Part shown: positions 36,439-45,552 of the stretch, one piece after another
Layout of the letters: the number at the start of each line of letters is the position of its first letter
How positions within the stretch are numbered: position 1 is the first letter of the stretch
NCBI GenBank assembly: GCA_964344185.1
Contig: CAYFMN010000004.1
Span: forward strand, 1-64,000
DNA length: 64,000 nt
Origin: JAJDAT01 sp964344185
GTDB taxonomy: Bacteria > Nitrospinota > Nitrospinia > Nitrospinales > JAJDAT01
Direction of reading: 5' to 3'
Program-made: the position numbers and the translations under genes
The notes under the pieces: generated by a model
The model's database searches: none
What the model was told of the DNA's origin: nothing
Seen by the model: the letters and a program-made list of their open reading frames with translations, nothing else

Positions 36439-37554
36439 TTAAGATCCATCTTTGGCGAAATCTATGAATCTTGTGAGACTCTTCATACATCGTCCAGACG
36501 CCAAAACATCCTTGGCCGCCTCATAACCTTCTTCCCAACCGTTAAACAATCCAAACAATTTTCCTATAGATCCCGCTTGCCAAGCTATCATAGGCGCCGC
36601 TGGGCCGCTTGCGTCTTCCAATGCTGACAATCCTAAAGAGACTATTGTTTTAACGTCGGAAGTTCGACTTTTTAAAGTCAAAAAACTATCTTCCATTTCT
36701 TTTCCAAGTTTATCGGGCAACACAGAGGTAGCCTCCAATTTAATTTCTTCCAATTCTTGGCCTTGAGTCGCGCGGAAAACTTTTGCGGCTTTATGAACGC
36801 CATATAAGGACGTTCCTTCCATTCCATTCCCAATAACTACAGTTTGGAACGGACTCTCCTTAGCCGCAGCCGCCATCGGAATCTCATAACCACGATGAAA
36901 ATATGTTGTGGCCAAATAATTTTTTCCAGACTCTGTCTCTAAAGGACATAGCATTTTTTCAAAAGTAGCCAAAGTTGATCTCTTCACCATTTCCGCTCTT
37001 AAGTCCCTCAAGCCTTCTAATTTTGGATGAGTTTGACTTAAATCAAGATAACAAAAACCCTCTTCTTGCAGGAACCAAGCGCAAGCTTCTATAGAACTTC
37101 CAAGGCGTAATCCGTAATATCGATTCAGAATTTCTGAGAAGGTTATTCCCCTTTTTGGCGGCATTGCCAAGGTTGAGTGTCCATAACAAGGGAGCCCTAA
37201 CGCAGCAATAACCGGAACAGCAAAAAAACCAAAATAAGGCGTTCTTTCAAAACCGTCAAAAGCGTCTGCAATCTGTAGAACTTGATCTAAAGATATTTTT
37301 CTTTTAACAGAACTTTTATTCAATGCTCGCCAAAATCCTATATTTTCTTCTGGAGTTTCCAATTTCATGCGGGAAGCAATCAAAAATACAGCCGATCTAA
37401 CAGGAGAAATTTCTCCATTTAAAATAAGGCTTAACGCATCTTCAGCTTCGCTTTCCGTCAAATTTTTACTTAGATGGGGTCCTGAAGCAATTTTTCCTAC
37501 ATATTCTCGCATCCGACCTTCTGCATCGTTTTCTCTTAGTTTCGATATGGACAT
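36439..37554 (-). CDS. Anthranilate-phosphoribosyltransferase-like (TrpD2/YbiB-type) protein
   Basis: A 371-residue protein with the TrpD N-terminal helical domain (LTESEAEDALSLILNGEISPVRSAVFLIASRMK) and a C-terminal alpha/beta domain. The phosphoribosyl-pyrophosphate motif GTGGD of true TrpD is not found; the matching region reads VIAALGLPCYGHSTLAMPPKRG. This points to the TrpD2-type family, which binds nucleic acids or has no known reaction, rather than tryptophan synthesis. No trp genes are nearby. Confidence 0.75.
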   Translation of the reverse strand: MSISKLRENDAEGRMREYVGKIASGPHLSKNLTESEAEDALSLILNGEISPVRSAVFLIASRMKLETPEENIGFWRALNKSSVKRKISLDQVLQIADAFDGFERTPYFGFFAVPVIAALGLPCYGHSTLAMPPKRGITFSEILNRYYGLRLGSSIEACAWFLQEEGFCYLDLSQTHPKLEGLRDLRAEMVKRSTLATFEKMLCPLETESGKNYLATTYFHRGYEIPMAAAAKESPFQTVVIGNGMEGTSLYGVHKAAKVFRATQGQELEEIKLEATSVLPDKLGKEMEDSFLTLKSRTSDVKTIVSLGLSALEDASGPAAPMIAWQAGSIGKLFGLFNGWEEGYEAAKDVLASGRCMKSLTRFIDFAKDGS

Positions 37555-37616
37555 TTTATATTTTTAAATGTAATTATCTCTCCGTTAAGGTACTATGTTT
37601 ATCTATAATTTTAAAC

Positions 37617-39398
37617 TTGGCGAACTTATTTTTGGAAAAATTGCCGTATTTATGGCAACCAAATTTTTTATTGCACTTAATGAATGTAGTTTCTACTGAA
37701 ATACAAAAAAACTTTTCGGGTTCTTATCCTAAAAACTTAAAAGTTCTCTTGGTCTATCCTAACACTTGGGACGTAGCGATAGCTAATTTGGGTTTTCAAA
37801 GAGTTCATTCCATTTTAAATCGAATTGACGGCATTCAATGCGATATTTTAAGCTTGCCGAACAATTGGAAACCCGAAACTCAAAATCTCCATAGCGACGA
37901 TCTTCGCTCGCGGGAAATGAACTTAGAACCGCAAGATTTTGATATGATCGCTTTTTCCATTTCGTTCGAACCAGATTATCTAAACGCAGTCCTTCAACTT
38001 AAATATTTTAATATTCCTCTTGAACGAGATAAAAGAGATAATTCTTATCCGTTAATTTTAGCCGGCGGTTCTGCAATATTTATAAATCCCGAACCTATGG
38101 CTCAAATCGTAGACGCTTTTTTTATTGGGGAAGCCGAAGGCCTCGCAGAAAAATTCTTTAACTTATTTATTCAAAGCGATTTTGACGAACCAAGAGATTT
38201 ACTTCCTAAGGCCTCAAAAATAAAAGGGATGTACATTCCTCATCTCTATGATGGATTGTATGAAAAAGGTACCCCTCAAAAACAAATGTCGTCTCTTGCC
38301 CACAAGTTTCCGCTGGTCGAACGTTATTGGGTAGAAGATGAGCTGTCTTTGAAAACACATTCAGAAATGCATACAGAAACGTCGGTTTTTAAAGATATGT
38401 CGTTACTGGAAGTCACTAGAGGTTGTATATGGGCTTGCCGCTTTTGCACAGCAGGTTTTATCTATCGTCCCCCTCGACTTCCAGATTTAAACAAAACTTA
38501 TAACTCTCTAAGAGAAACTTTAGAAAAACAGGGAAAGGAAACTAAGACCATTGGATTAGTAGGACCATCAGTTACAGACCATCCTCAATTAGTGTCTTTA
38601 ACAAAAAGGCTAGTCGAAGAAGGAAAAGCCTTATCGTTTTCCTCGCTTAGAATGGAGACACTCACGAATGAATTAGTCGATCTCATGAAACAAAGCGGCC
38701 AAAAAACAATTACAGTAGCGATGGACGCGCCATCTGAAAGAATGCGTAATGCCGTTAACAAGGCGGCGACAGACCAATTCATTATTGATAAATGCCAATT
38801 TCTAGCTGAAAAAGGCATCTTACATTTAAAATTATATTCGATAATCGGATTGCCAAACGAAACTGAAAACGATATAGATCAATTTATACAAGTCATTGGG
38901 GACGTACAAAAGGCATACCTGGAAGCCTCTAAAAAGCATGGCCGAATTGGAAACTTAACAATAGGTTTAAGTCCTTTTGTTCCAAAGCCTGGCACTCCCT
39001 TTCAGTGGCATCCTATGGAAAAAGTCTCGGTTTTAAAAAAGCGATTCATGAAAATACGCAAAAGTTTATCCAAGCTGCCAAACGTAAAACTAAGTTTCGG
39101 CTCTCCAAATGAGGCGTACCTTCAAACTTATCTTTCAAAAGGCGGAAGGGAATTAATCAACTTTTTTAATAGTTATTTAAATTCGGGGCATGATGAAAAA
39201 AAAGCTCTTAATAACTGCCTTCCTAAGCCCGACGAAATCGTTTACAGGCAGTACCAACAAAATGATTTTTTACCTTGGGATATCATCGATCACGGTTACA
39301 GAGACAACTTCCTTTGGAACGACTATCAACGCGGCCTAATGGAAACCCAAACCCCAGCCTGTGATACAGCTACCTGCCATATCTGTGGTATTTGCTAG
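37617..39398 (+). CDS. B12-binding-type radical SAM protein
   Basis: A 593-residue radical SAM enzyme of the group with an N-terminal cobalamin-binding-like domain (about 40-200: LLVYPNTWDVAIANLGFQRVHSIL, then LILAGGSAIFINPEPMA). The cluster motif is TRGCIWACRFCTAG (CX3CX2C), and GLPNETENDIDQFI and FVPKPGTPFQW follow, as in the MiaB/B12-SAM relatives. The C-terminus has CDTATCHICGIC, extra cysteines. The frame opens with TTG at 37617; an ATG at 37680 is an equally possible start. The reaction is unknown. Confidence 0.88.
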   Translation: MANLFLEKLPYLWQPNFLLHLMNVVSTEIQKNFSGSYPKNLKVLLVYPNTWDVAIANLGFQRVHSILNRIDGIQCDILSLPNNWKPETQNLHSDDLRSREMNLEPQDFDMIAFSISFEPDYLNAVLQLKYFNIPLERDKRDNSYPLILAGGSAIFINPEPMAQIVDAFFIGEAEGLAEKFFNLFIQSDFDEPRDLLPKASKIKGMYIPHLYDGLYEKGTPQKQMSSLAHKFPLVERYWVEDELSLKTHSEMHTETSVFKDMSLLEVTRGCIWACRFCTAGFIYRPPRLPDLNKTYNSLRETLEKQGKETKTIGLVGPSVTDHPQLVSLTKRLVEEGKALSFSSLRMETLTNELVDLMKQSGQKTITVAMDAPSERMRNAVNKAATDQFIIDKCQFLAEKGILHLKLYSIIGLPNETENDIDQFIQVIGDVQKAYLEASKKHGRIGNLTIGLSPFVPKPGTPFQWHPMEKVSVLKKRFMKIRKSLSKLPNVKLSFGSPNEAYLQTYLSKGGRELINFFNSYLNSGHDEKKALNNCLPKPDEIVYRQYQQNDFLPWDIIDHGYRDNFLWNDYQRGLMETQTPACDTATCHICGIC

Positions 39399-39439
39399 AC
39401 GGTTAATTAAAAACCCCCACAACTTTTGACTCTTTTAAA

Positions 39440-39775
39440 GTGGAATCATACAAAGAATATGTCCTAGACCAATTAAGCGGTTTAAACGGCATCTGTTGCA
39501 AAAAAATGTTTGGAGGGTATGGGATTTATTATCAGGATTTATTTTTTGCCATTATTAGCAATAGTCGATTGTATTTCAAAACTAACCCTACAATCGCAAA
39601 ACAATACCAAGACTATGGAATGGAACCATTTCAACCTAATCCCAAACAGAAATTAAAAAATTACTACGAAGTTCCCGAGGAAATTCTAGAGGATAAAAGA
39701 AAATTAATTCAATGGGCTAGAAGGTCGGTAGAATATAGCGAAACTAAACCTAAAAACACAAAAAGAAATAAATAA
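39440..39775 (+). CDS. TfoX N-terminal-domain protein (GTG start)
   Basis: A 111-residue single-domain TfoX_N protein. The family core is CCKKMFGGYGIYYQDLFFAII, then LYFKTNPT and the YYEVPEEILED block. Full-length TfoX promotes competence; short versions like this are of unknown function. The start is GTG with no clear ribosome site. It follows the radical SAM gene by 41 bp and converges on the membrane-protein gene with 2 bp between stops. Confidence 0.88.
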   Translation: MESYKEYVLDQLSGLNGICCKKMFGGYGIYYQDLFFAIISNSRLYFKTNPTIAKQYQDYGMEPFQPNPKQKLKNYYEVPEEILEDKRKLIQWARRSVEYSETKPKNTKRNK

Positions 39776-39777
39776 AA

Positions 39778-40287
39778 TTATAAAAAACCTTTCTGAAACT
39801 CCAAGCGATTTAAATATAATAATAGAATTGCTCCTATTCCAGGGGAAAAAACAATAAAGGAAGTCCCAAAAGTTGTAAACCCGACAAAAAACCCGATAAT
39901 CCCCAGTAAAAAGCCATTATTTTCATAGAAAAACATTTTATCGGGACTTTGAAATCGAGATTGCATAACGACAAAAAAACGTCCCGCCCAAATAGCGGCT
40001 ATGGAAATACCCGCCGCCGATATTACTAAAGCCGTATAAGAAAATGGGGAAAAAATTAATAAAATATGAACAAAATAAAACGCGACCGCGCCTAAAACTA
40101 TCCCCATCCAAGGAGTGAGTCGTTTCATCCACATTCCCATTACGCTTCCTACCATCCAGGCAAAAGCAACCGTCATATAAGTTAAGTAAGCGGAAGAAAC
40201 GTTGATCTGTAAAATCGTCAAAAAACAAAATTGTAAAATCGAAAACTGAAGCCCTGTGACAAAGGCTAAGGTAGCTCGTCTAATCAT
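39778..40287 (-). CDS. Polytopic membrane protein, partner of the spermidine-synthase-like protein
   Basis: About 169 residues with five or so hydrophobic segments (near 5-30, 35-55, 60-80, 85-110 and 130-160) and little soluble sequence. The ATG at 40287 is preferred to a TTG six bases upstream. It overlaps the end of the 503-residue spermidine-synthase-like gene by 8 bp. It resembles the membrane modules fused to such proteins elsewhere, so it may be the second half of a split transporter-like module. The function is unknown. Confidence 0.65.
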   Translation of the reverse strand: MIRRATLAFVTGLQFSILQFCFLTILQINVSSAYLTYMTVAFAWMVGSVMGMWMKRLTPWMGIVLGAVAFYFVHILLIFSPFSYTALVISAAGISIAAIWAGRFFVVMQSRFQSPDKMFFYENNGFLLGIIGFFVGFTTFGTSFIVFSPGIGAILLLYLNRLEFQKGFL

Positions 40288-41791
40288 AGTCAAAATAACG
40301 ATCCGTAAACCGTTCCCAACCTCTAAGTAAAACTAAATCTAATTCATTAATTGATAACGGAACAGCCTTCTTCAAATATTGGCGAACCTTTTCTGAAGTT
40401 ATAACCTTTAATCTCGGCTCAAACATCCTAGTTAATTTTCTTATATCATCTTTTTTAAAGGGTAATTTTTGAGAAGCATAAGCAAAACTTCTATCTGCCT
40501 TAGAACTTTTTATAACAATTACTTCTTCAAAAACTTCCGCTAAGGCGGCTGTCACTCGAGCCGGAGTTCGGTTATTTTTTTGCAGAGGCCCGCTAAGTTG
40601 CACGGCTAAAACCCCGCTTTCCGTCAAACGTTTCCTGGCAAGACTATAAAATTCCTTCGTATGCAAAACCGCTTCCTGGATAGTCAATGGGGAGGGGATA
40701 TCCATAATGATCAAATCATAAGACTCGTTTTGAGTCCATAAAAAATGTTTGCCGTCATCCTCAAATAACCTCCAGTTTTCTAAAGGAGTTAATTTATCTT
40801 GAGAGGTAAAAAAACGTTTTCCTGCGGCAAGAACACCTGGGTCCAATTCAACAGAAGTTAAACGTTTTGAGAATGGATATACTACAGGGGCGGAAGAAAG
40901 CGTTCCATTACCAACTATTAAAGCGTTATTTGGACGAATTAATTCGGCTGGTACCTGGGCAATATAAAAATTCAAATACTTTAAATCGCTTTCGTTAAGA
41001 TTTAACAGTCCGTCCAAATATAGATATTTCTCACTTTTATAATCTTCTATAACTTCGACTTTTTGATAAGGAGAATTAACCGAATACAATACTCTGGCCC
41101 CGTGCTTACCATGCTTTTTTTCATACAAATACGCCGAGCTGGCTTTGTCTAAATCGTCCAGATAAAAACTAACCACTAATGCGGCGACTAAATAACCTAC
41201 GGTCCAATTTCTTTTTTCAGTCGCCAAAAAAAGAACTATTCCTAAAACAAACCAATATAGAAAAAGAATCGCTGACACAGGTTTGTTCATGCTCCAACCA
41301 ACCGCAACAAACCCCGCGCAAAACCCTAAAAGTTCCAACGTATAAAATATTTTCAAACGTAATTCAGGAGACCATTCATTGTCATGAGAAATTAGCCGGG
41401 GTAAAAAAGCGGCAAAAAGAGAGGAAAAAATAAGGGCATAAACAAACAAAAGCAGTAGTAAAACTCCTCCCTGTCGGTCTCCTAAAGCGTCTACCCAAAC
41501 GGCTAAATATCTATATGAGAAGGGAAAAGTTAGATGAAGGAAACCCAGAGCTATAGCAAAAGCTTTAAAAAAGCTTTGGGAAAACTTTAAAGAAAAAAGA
41601 TATCCGATTGATAAACCAGAAAAAAATGCGGTGGTTACCAAAATTATGGCAACTTCTTCTCCATAAATGATAGTCACGAAATCTCTGACCATCACAAACT
41701 GCGTAACGCTTAAACAAAATCCTACTAGAAATATTAAAATTCCATTTTTTAAACTATTTATCGTTTGGCCAGGCTCCAAAACGTTATCCAT
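40280..41791 (-). CDS. Membrane spermidine-synthase-like protein
   Basis: A 503-residue protein with a multi-pass N-terminal half (about 15-215) and a cytoplasmic aminopropyl-/methyltransferase-like domain (about 250-440). The nucleotide region has ALIVGNGTLSSAPVV and TSVELDPGVLAAGKRFF, then YDLIIMDIPSP, TKEFYSLARKRL and GVLAVQLSG. It is similar in layout to the 23831-25312 protein but only distantly by sequence. It begins 4 bp after the LON-domain gene and overlaps its downstream membrane partner. The real substrate may not be spermidine. Confidence 0.82.
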   Translation of the reverse strand: MDNVLEPGQTINSLKNGILIFLVGFCLSVTQFVMVRDFVTIIYGEEVAIILVTTAFFSGLSIGYLFSLKFSQSFFKAFAIALGFLHLTFPFSYRYLAVWVDALGDRQGGVLLLLLFVYALIFSSLFAAFLPRLISHDNEWSPELRLKIFYTLELLGFCAGFVAVGWSMNKPVSAILFLYWFVLGIVLFLATEKRNWTVGYLVAALVVSFYLDDLDKASSAYLYEKKHGKHGARVLYSVNSPYQKVEVIEDYKSEKYLYLDGLLNLNESDLKYLNFYIAQVPAELIRPNNALIVGNGTLSSAPVVYPFSKRLTSVELDPGVLAAGKRFFTSQDKLTPLENWRLFEDDGKHFLWTQNESYDLIIMDIPSPLTIQEAVLHTKEFYSLARKRLTESGVLAVQLSGPLQKNNRTPARVTAALAEVFEEVIVIKSSKADRSFAYASQKLPFKKDDIRKLTRMFEPRLKVITSEKVRQYLKKAVPLSINELDLVLLRGWERFTDRYFDYD

Positions 41792-41795
41792 TAAC

Positions 41796-42470
41796 CTAAT
41801 TAAGGCGGGCGTTAAAGGACTCGGGAGCGCTTTGCGAGAATTTTAAAATTCTTAATTTGATGTCCAGCTCCGTTAAAACAAAATTTGCTCTCTTGACAAC
41901 ATCGATTTCTTCTAATATAGATTGCTTTTGTTCCGTTTTTAAATCCATCCCATAAACCACTTTATCTATCACTTCGCTTAGAGCGTTAGCCTGCTCAATC
42001 AACTTAAGCGGATTATTTGGCGAACTTTTGATTTTGGGATGAATGCTAAGCCATTCCGAAAACTGAGCCTTAGCTTTTTTGGCCAATTCATCATCTGACT
42101 TGCCGTCGTTGATTTCGGTTAAAAAATCCACATTAGCTTGACGGTAAGGTTCTCCCTTTATTTCTTTTAAAATTTTAAAACGACTTAAACCCATTAATTC
42201 AATGTTAAACTTACCGTCCGGAAGAGTCGTGATTTTATCCATTCGTCCGACGCAACCTATTTGAATTATTTCCGGATTTTCATAATATGAATTTTCCCAA
42301 CCAGGTGCGAGTAGAACCATTCCAATTAATTTATTCCCCGCTTGAACGTCGCTAACCATTTTCCTATATCGGGGTTCAAAAATATGAAGCGGCAAAACTG
42401 TTTTCGGGAAAAACACCGTCGACGGTAACGGAAAAATAGCTATAGGATTTGATAAATCTTTAGTTTCCAT
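41796..42470 (-). CDS. LON substrate-binding-domain protein
   Basis: A 224-residue protein consisting of the N-terminal (PUA-like) domain of Lon, without ATPase or protease parts. Marks are IFPLPSTVFFPKTVLPLHIFEPRYRKMV, GMVLLAPGWE, CVGRMDKI and LMGLSRFKILKE. Stand-alone LON-domain proteins are widespread and of unclear function, possibly substrate recognition. The stop is 4 bp from the start of the membrane spermidine-synthase-like gene, so they may share an operon. Confidence 0.9.
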   Translation of the reverse strand: METKDLSNPIAIFPLPSTVFFPKTVLPLHIFEPRYRKMVSDVQAGNKLIGMVLLAPGWENSYYENPEIIQIGCVGRMDKITTLPDGKFNIELMGLSRFKILKEIKGEPYRQANVDFLTEINDGKSDDELAKKAKAQFSEWLSIHPKIKSSPNNPLKLIEQANALSEVIDKVVYGMDLKTEQKQSILEEIDVVKRANFVLTELDIKLRILKFSQSAPESFNARLN

Positions 42471-42653
42471 GGATACATCTCTTAAAAATTTTTAATTCCA
42501 CGTGGATTTTAACGCTCTTTTTATAGGCAACATGCATATCACTGTCTGGCATACGGTAGAATTGTGCATTTTTCGCCAAAGATTATACTTAAACTTTTAA
42601 TGATCGTCGAATTCGTTGACAATTGGTTAGAAGTTGCTTAACCTTTTTTTATA

Positions 42654-44048
42654 ATGTTGACCTCTCCTGAAGAATTTTGCCTTAAAGTTCGAACTTCTTT
42701 AATTCAGTCTGGAATTTTTTCAGAAAATGGGAACGAAAGAAGTTGGCGAATTTCACCGAAGCCTTTTGAATTATCGCAAGAAGATAGCTCGTTTTTTGTC
42801 GATCTTGGCAATCAGTTATTACACTTTTATAAAACTCTCAACAGTTTTTATTTTGAAAGTTTAAAAGATCGTTTCCCTCCCTGGTTCGCCCAATATCTTA
42901 ATAATGGAAAACCGTCCGGTTTGCTAGATTTTAGTCAAATGAAGCGATTTAAATCACATTTGCCAGGAATTATCCGTCCAGACGTTATTGTAACAGAAGA
43001 TGGGTTTATTGTTACCGAGCTAGATTCAGTTCCTGGAGGTTTTGGTTCTTTAGCCCAATTGATGGAATTATATCAGGAGCCTTTTAACTCCCTTATAGGA
43101 ATGGAAAATGGCGGAATTTTGCCTTTGTTCTCCTCTATGATCAGAGAAATTGCGGAAAAAGAAAACCCTACCCTGGCTATAACAGTTTCAGACGAAGCTA
43201 AGGATTATTTAGAAGAAATGAAGTTCTTAGGAAATCGATTAAATGAAAAAGGTCTAAAAACTTATGTTATACACCCTAAAGATGTTATTTTTGAGGAAGA
43301 TGGGGTATTCGTCCAAGACTCTCACGAAAAAAATAGGATTGACATACTTTATCGCTTTTTCGAGCTTTTTGACCTAAAAAATATACCAAAATCAGAATTA
43401 TTGATGTACAGCACAAAAAAAGGGAAAGTAAAAACGACTCCCCCTTATAAGCCATTTCTTGAAGAAAAGCTTAGTTTTGCGCTATTTAAGCATCCTGCGC
43501 TCAGAAGTTTTTGGGAAAAAGCTCTGGGATTTGAAACCTTTCAAAAATTATCACATCTAATTCCTAACACCTGGATTCTGGATAATCAAAAATTGCCTCC
43601 ACATTCAACAATTCCAGGTTTAGAAATAAAAGGAAACCAGATTCAAAACTGGAATGAATTATTTTGCTTAACTCAAAAGGAAAGAGAGTTTGCAGTCAAA
43701 GTTTCAGGTTTTTCCCCAAAATCATGGGGAGGCAGGGGAGTTACGATAGGCCACGATGTGGCAAGCCAAGTTTGGGAGCAAACTATAAAAGATTCTTTAA
43801 AGAATTTTTGTAAAGAAACGACTATTTTACAAAAATTTCATAAAGGTAAACGCTTTCGTACATCATTCCTTGGCTCTGACGGCAATATTAAAGAAATGGA
43901 AAACCGCGTAAGATTGACTCCTTATTATTTTGTTGTTGGCGGCCAAGCAAAGTTAGGCGGCATACTGGCTACCTTATGCCATAAGGATAAAAAAAAGATC
44001 CATGGAATGACAGATGCTATTATGGTTCCCTGCTCTGTAACTCAATAA
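42654..44048 (+). CDS. Conserved-looking ATP-grasp-like protein, unknown
   Basis: A 464-residue cytoplasmic protein that I cannot assign. The segments RPDVIVTEDGFIVTELDSVPGGFGSLAQL and FAVKVSGFSPKSWGGRGVTIGHD look like the glutamate/glycine-rich parts of ATP-grasp ligases, such as the glutathionylspermidine-synthase type, but the call is by eye. There is no signal peptide or membrane segment. It is followed by a small glutaredoxin-like gene (88 bp) and an aminomutase gene, which could be a functional set. Confidence 0.6.
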   Translation: MLTSPEEFCLKVRTSLIQSGIFSENGNERSWRISPKPFELSQEDSSFFVDLGNQLLHFYKTLNSFYFESLKDRFPPWFAQYLNNGKPSGLLDFSQMKRFKSHLPGIIRPDVIVTEDGFIVTELDSVPGGFGSLAQLMELYQEPFNSLIGMENGGILPLFSSMIREIAEKENPTLAITVSDEAKDYLEEMKFLGNRLNEKGLKTYVIHPKDVIFEEDGVFVQDSHEKNRIDILYRFFELFDLKNIPKSELLMYSTKKGKVKTTPPYKPFLEEKLSFALFKHPALRSFWEKALGFETFQKLSHLIPNTWILDNQKLPPHSTIPGLEIKGNQIQNWNELFCLTQKEREFAVKVSGFSPKSWGGRGVTIGHDVASQVWEQTIKDSLKNFCKETTILQKFHKGKRFRTSFLGSDGNIKEMENRVRLTPYYFVVGGQAKLGGILATLCHKDKKKIHGMTDAIMVPCSVTQ

Positions 44049-44136
44049 GAGGCATTTGGAAACGGCTTAACCATTCATTTTTGGAAATCCCTAATACAAT
44101 TAAATCTCAACAACGTTTTTAAAGAAAACAAACCTT

Positions 44137-44382
44137 ATGCTAAAACTTTATAACATTGACGGTTGTGGATATTGCGCTATGGTCCGCGACGTATTGGCAA
44201 AAATGGAACTTGAATACGAAAAGATCGACGTTGCATGGCCATTTTCTGAGCGAAAAGAAGTTTTTGAAGTTTCTGGGCAACATACTGTGCCGGTATTAGT
44301 TGACGGAGACACCGTTCTTGCCGACGAGTACGAAATTATCGACTATCTCAAGTTAAATTACTCGCAAACTTCGACAAAATAA
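44137..44382 (+). CDS. Glutaredoxin-like protein
   Basis: An 81-residue thioredoxin-fold protein with the redox motif CGYC (Cys10, Cys13). The cis-Pro segment HTVPVLVDGD and the C-terminal helix DEYEIIDYLKL follow, as in glutaredoxins and GST N-terminal domains. It is probably a glutathione- or thiol-dependent reductase or a metal-cluster carrier. It lies 10 bp before the aminomutase gene and is probably translated with it. Confidence 0.9.
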   Translation: MLKLYNIDGCGYCAMVRDVLAKMELEYEKIDVAWPFSERKEVFEVSGQHTVPVLVDGDTVLADEYEIIDYLKLNYSQTSTK

Positions 44383-44392
44383 AAGGAATTTC

Positions 44393-45520
44393 ATGGAAAT
44401 CTGGCAAAAACAGTTAAGCCAAAGCGTAACTAAAGTTAGGGACTTGCCTTTCCTATCCAATATTTCCGAAGAATATAAAGAAAAATTGGAGCAAGTTACC
44501 AAAAAATTTCCAATAAGAATTAACTCTTATTTTTTAGAACAAGTTAAAGACAAGGACGATCCTTTGTGGAAACAGGTTGTTCCTACTCTTGAGGAAATGG
44601 ACGACTGGCTTGACGATGAAGACCTTCAAGAAAGCGACCCGCTAAACGAAGAAGGCGATATGCCTGTTCCCGAATTGGTTCATAGATATCCTGACAGGGT
44701 ATTATTAATGCTTAATAATCAATGCCCTATTATTTGCCGATTCTGCACTCGAAAACGAAAAATAGGATTCCCCGGGATTGTAACCAGAGACACGCTTCGT
44801 CAAGGTATTGAGTACATTGCAAATCACCCTGAGGTAAGAGACGTAATTATGTCCGGAGGAGATCCTCTTCTTGTTCCAGACAAAGAGTTAGAGAGAATAT
44901 TAGGCGAGTTACGCTCTATCCCTCATTTGGATATTATCCGCATTGGCACTAGAGTACCTGGAACATTGCCGGAACGGGTTACGGAAAAATTATGCGCGAT
45001 GTTAAAAAACTTCCATCCTCTTTATGCAAATTTGCATTTCAATCATCCTGCGGAAATTACTCCTGAAGTAGAAACGGCATGTAATCGACTTGCCGACACA
45101 GGCATTCCATTAGGGAGCCAAACTGTTCTTTTAAAAGGAGTCAACGACGATCCTAAAGTCATGAAAGAACTTGTTCACAAACTTCTAAAGATTCGCGTAA
45201 AACCTTACTATATTTACCAAGCTGATATCACGGCAGGAGCGACCCATTTTCGAACCGCTGTCGAAAAAGGATTAGATATTATCAGAGAGCTAATGGGGCA
45301 TACTTCTGGGATGGCTGTGCCTTATTTTGTCATTGACGCTCCTGGTGGAGGCGGAAAAATCAGACTACTTCCTAATTCAGTTATTGAGCATAACGAAAAC
45401 GAAGTGATCGTAAAAAACTACGAAGGAAAAATTTATCGTTACCCACAACCCCGCCAAAAAGAAAAAGTTTCCGCCCACTCTGGAAACGGAAACCACGCGT
45501 CTATGTGTGAAATCGCTTAA
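44393..45520 (+). CDS. Lysine 2,3-aminomutase-family radical SAM enzyme
   Basis: A 375-residue KamA/YodO-type enzyme that moves the alpha-amino group of lysine to the beta position, using PLP and radical SAM. The Fe-S motif is CPIICRFCTRKRKIG, followed by VIMSGGDPLLVPD, IRIGTRVPGTLPERV and the PLP-binding DAPGGGGKI. Beta-lysine can be an osmolyte, an antibiotic unit or an EF-P modification. No ablB acetyltransferase or EF-P gene is adjacent, so the purpose is open. AAGGAA lies before the ATG. Confidence 0.92.
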   Translation: MEIWQKQLSQSVTKVRDLPFLSNISEEYKEKLEQVTKKFPIRINSYFLEQVKDKDDPLWKQVVPTLEEMDDWLDDEDLQESDPLNEEGDMPVPELVHRYPDRVLLMLNNQCPIICRFCTRKRKIGFPGIVTRDTLRQGIEYIANHPEVRDVIMSGGDPLLVPDKELERILGELRSIPHLDIIRIGTRVPGTLPERVTEKLCAMLKNFHPLYANLHFNHPAEITPEVETACNRLADTGIPLGSQTVLLKGVNDDPKVMKELVHKLLKIRVKPYYIYQADITAGATHFRTAVEKGLDIIRELMGHTSGMAVPYFVIDAPGGGGKIRLLPNSVIEHNENEVIVKNYEGKIYRYPQPRQKEKVSAHSGNGNHASMCEIA

Positions 45521-45552
45521 CCAATACCTTACTAAACTTAACTAATAAATTA

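Noticed and set aside
36422..36440. TTTTTTAAAAAA palindrome between convergent genes
   Set aside because: It is a pure A/T palindrome without a GC stem, expected by composition. It is not a convincing terminator.
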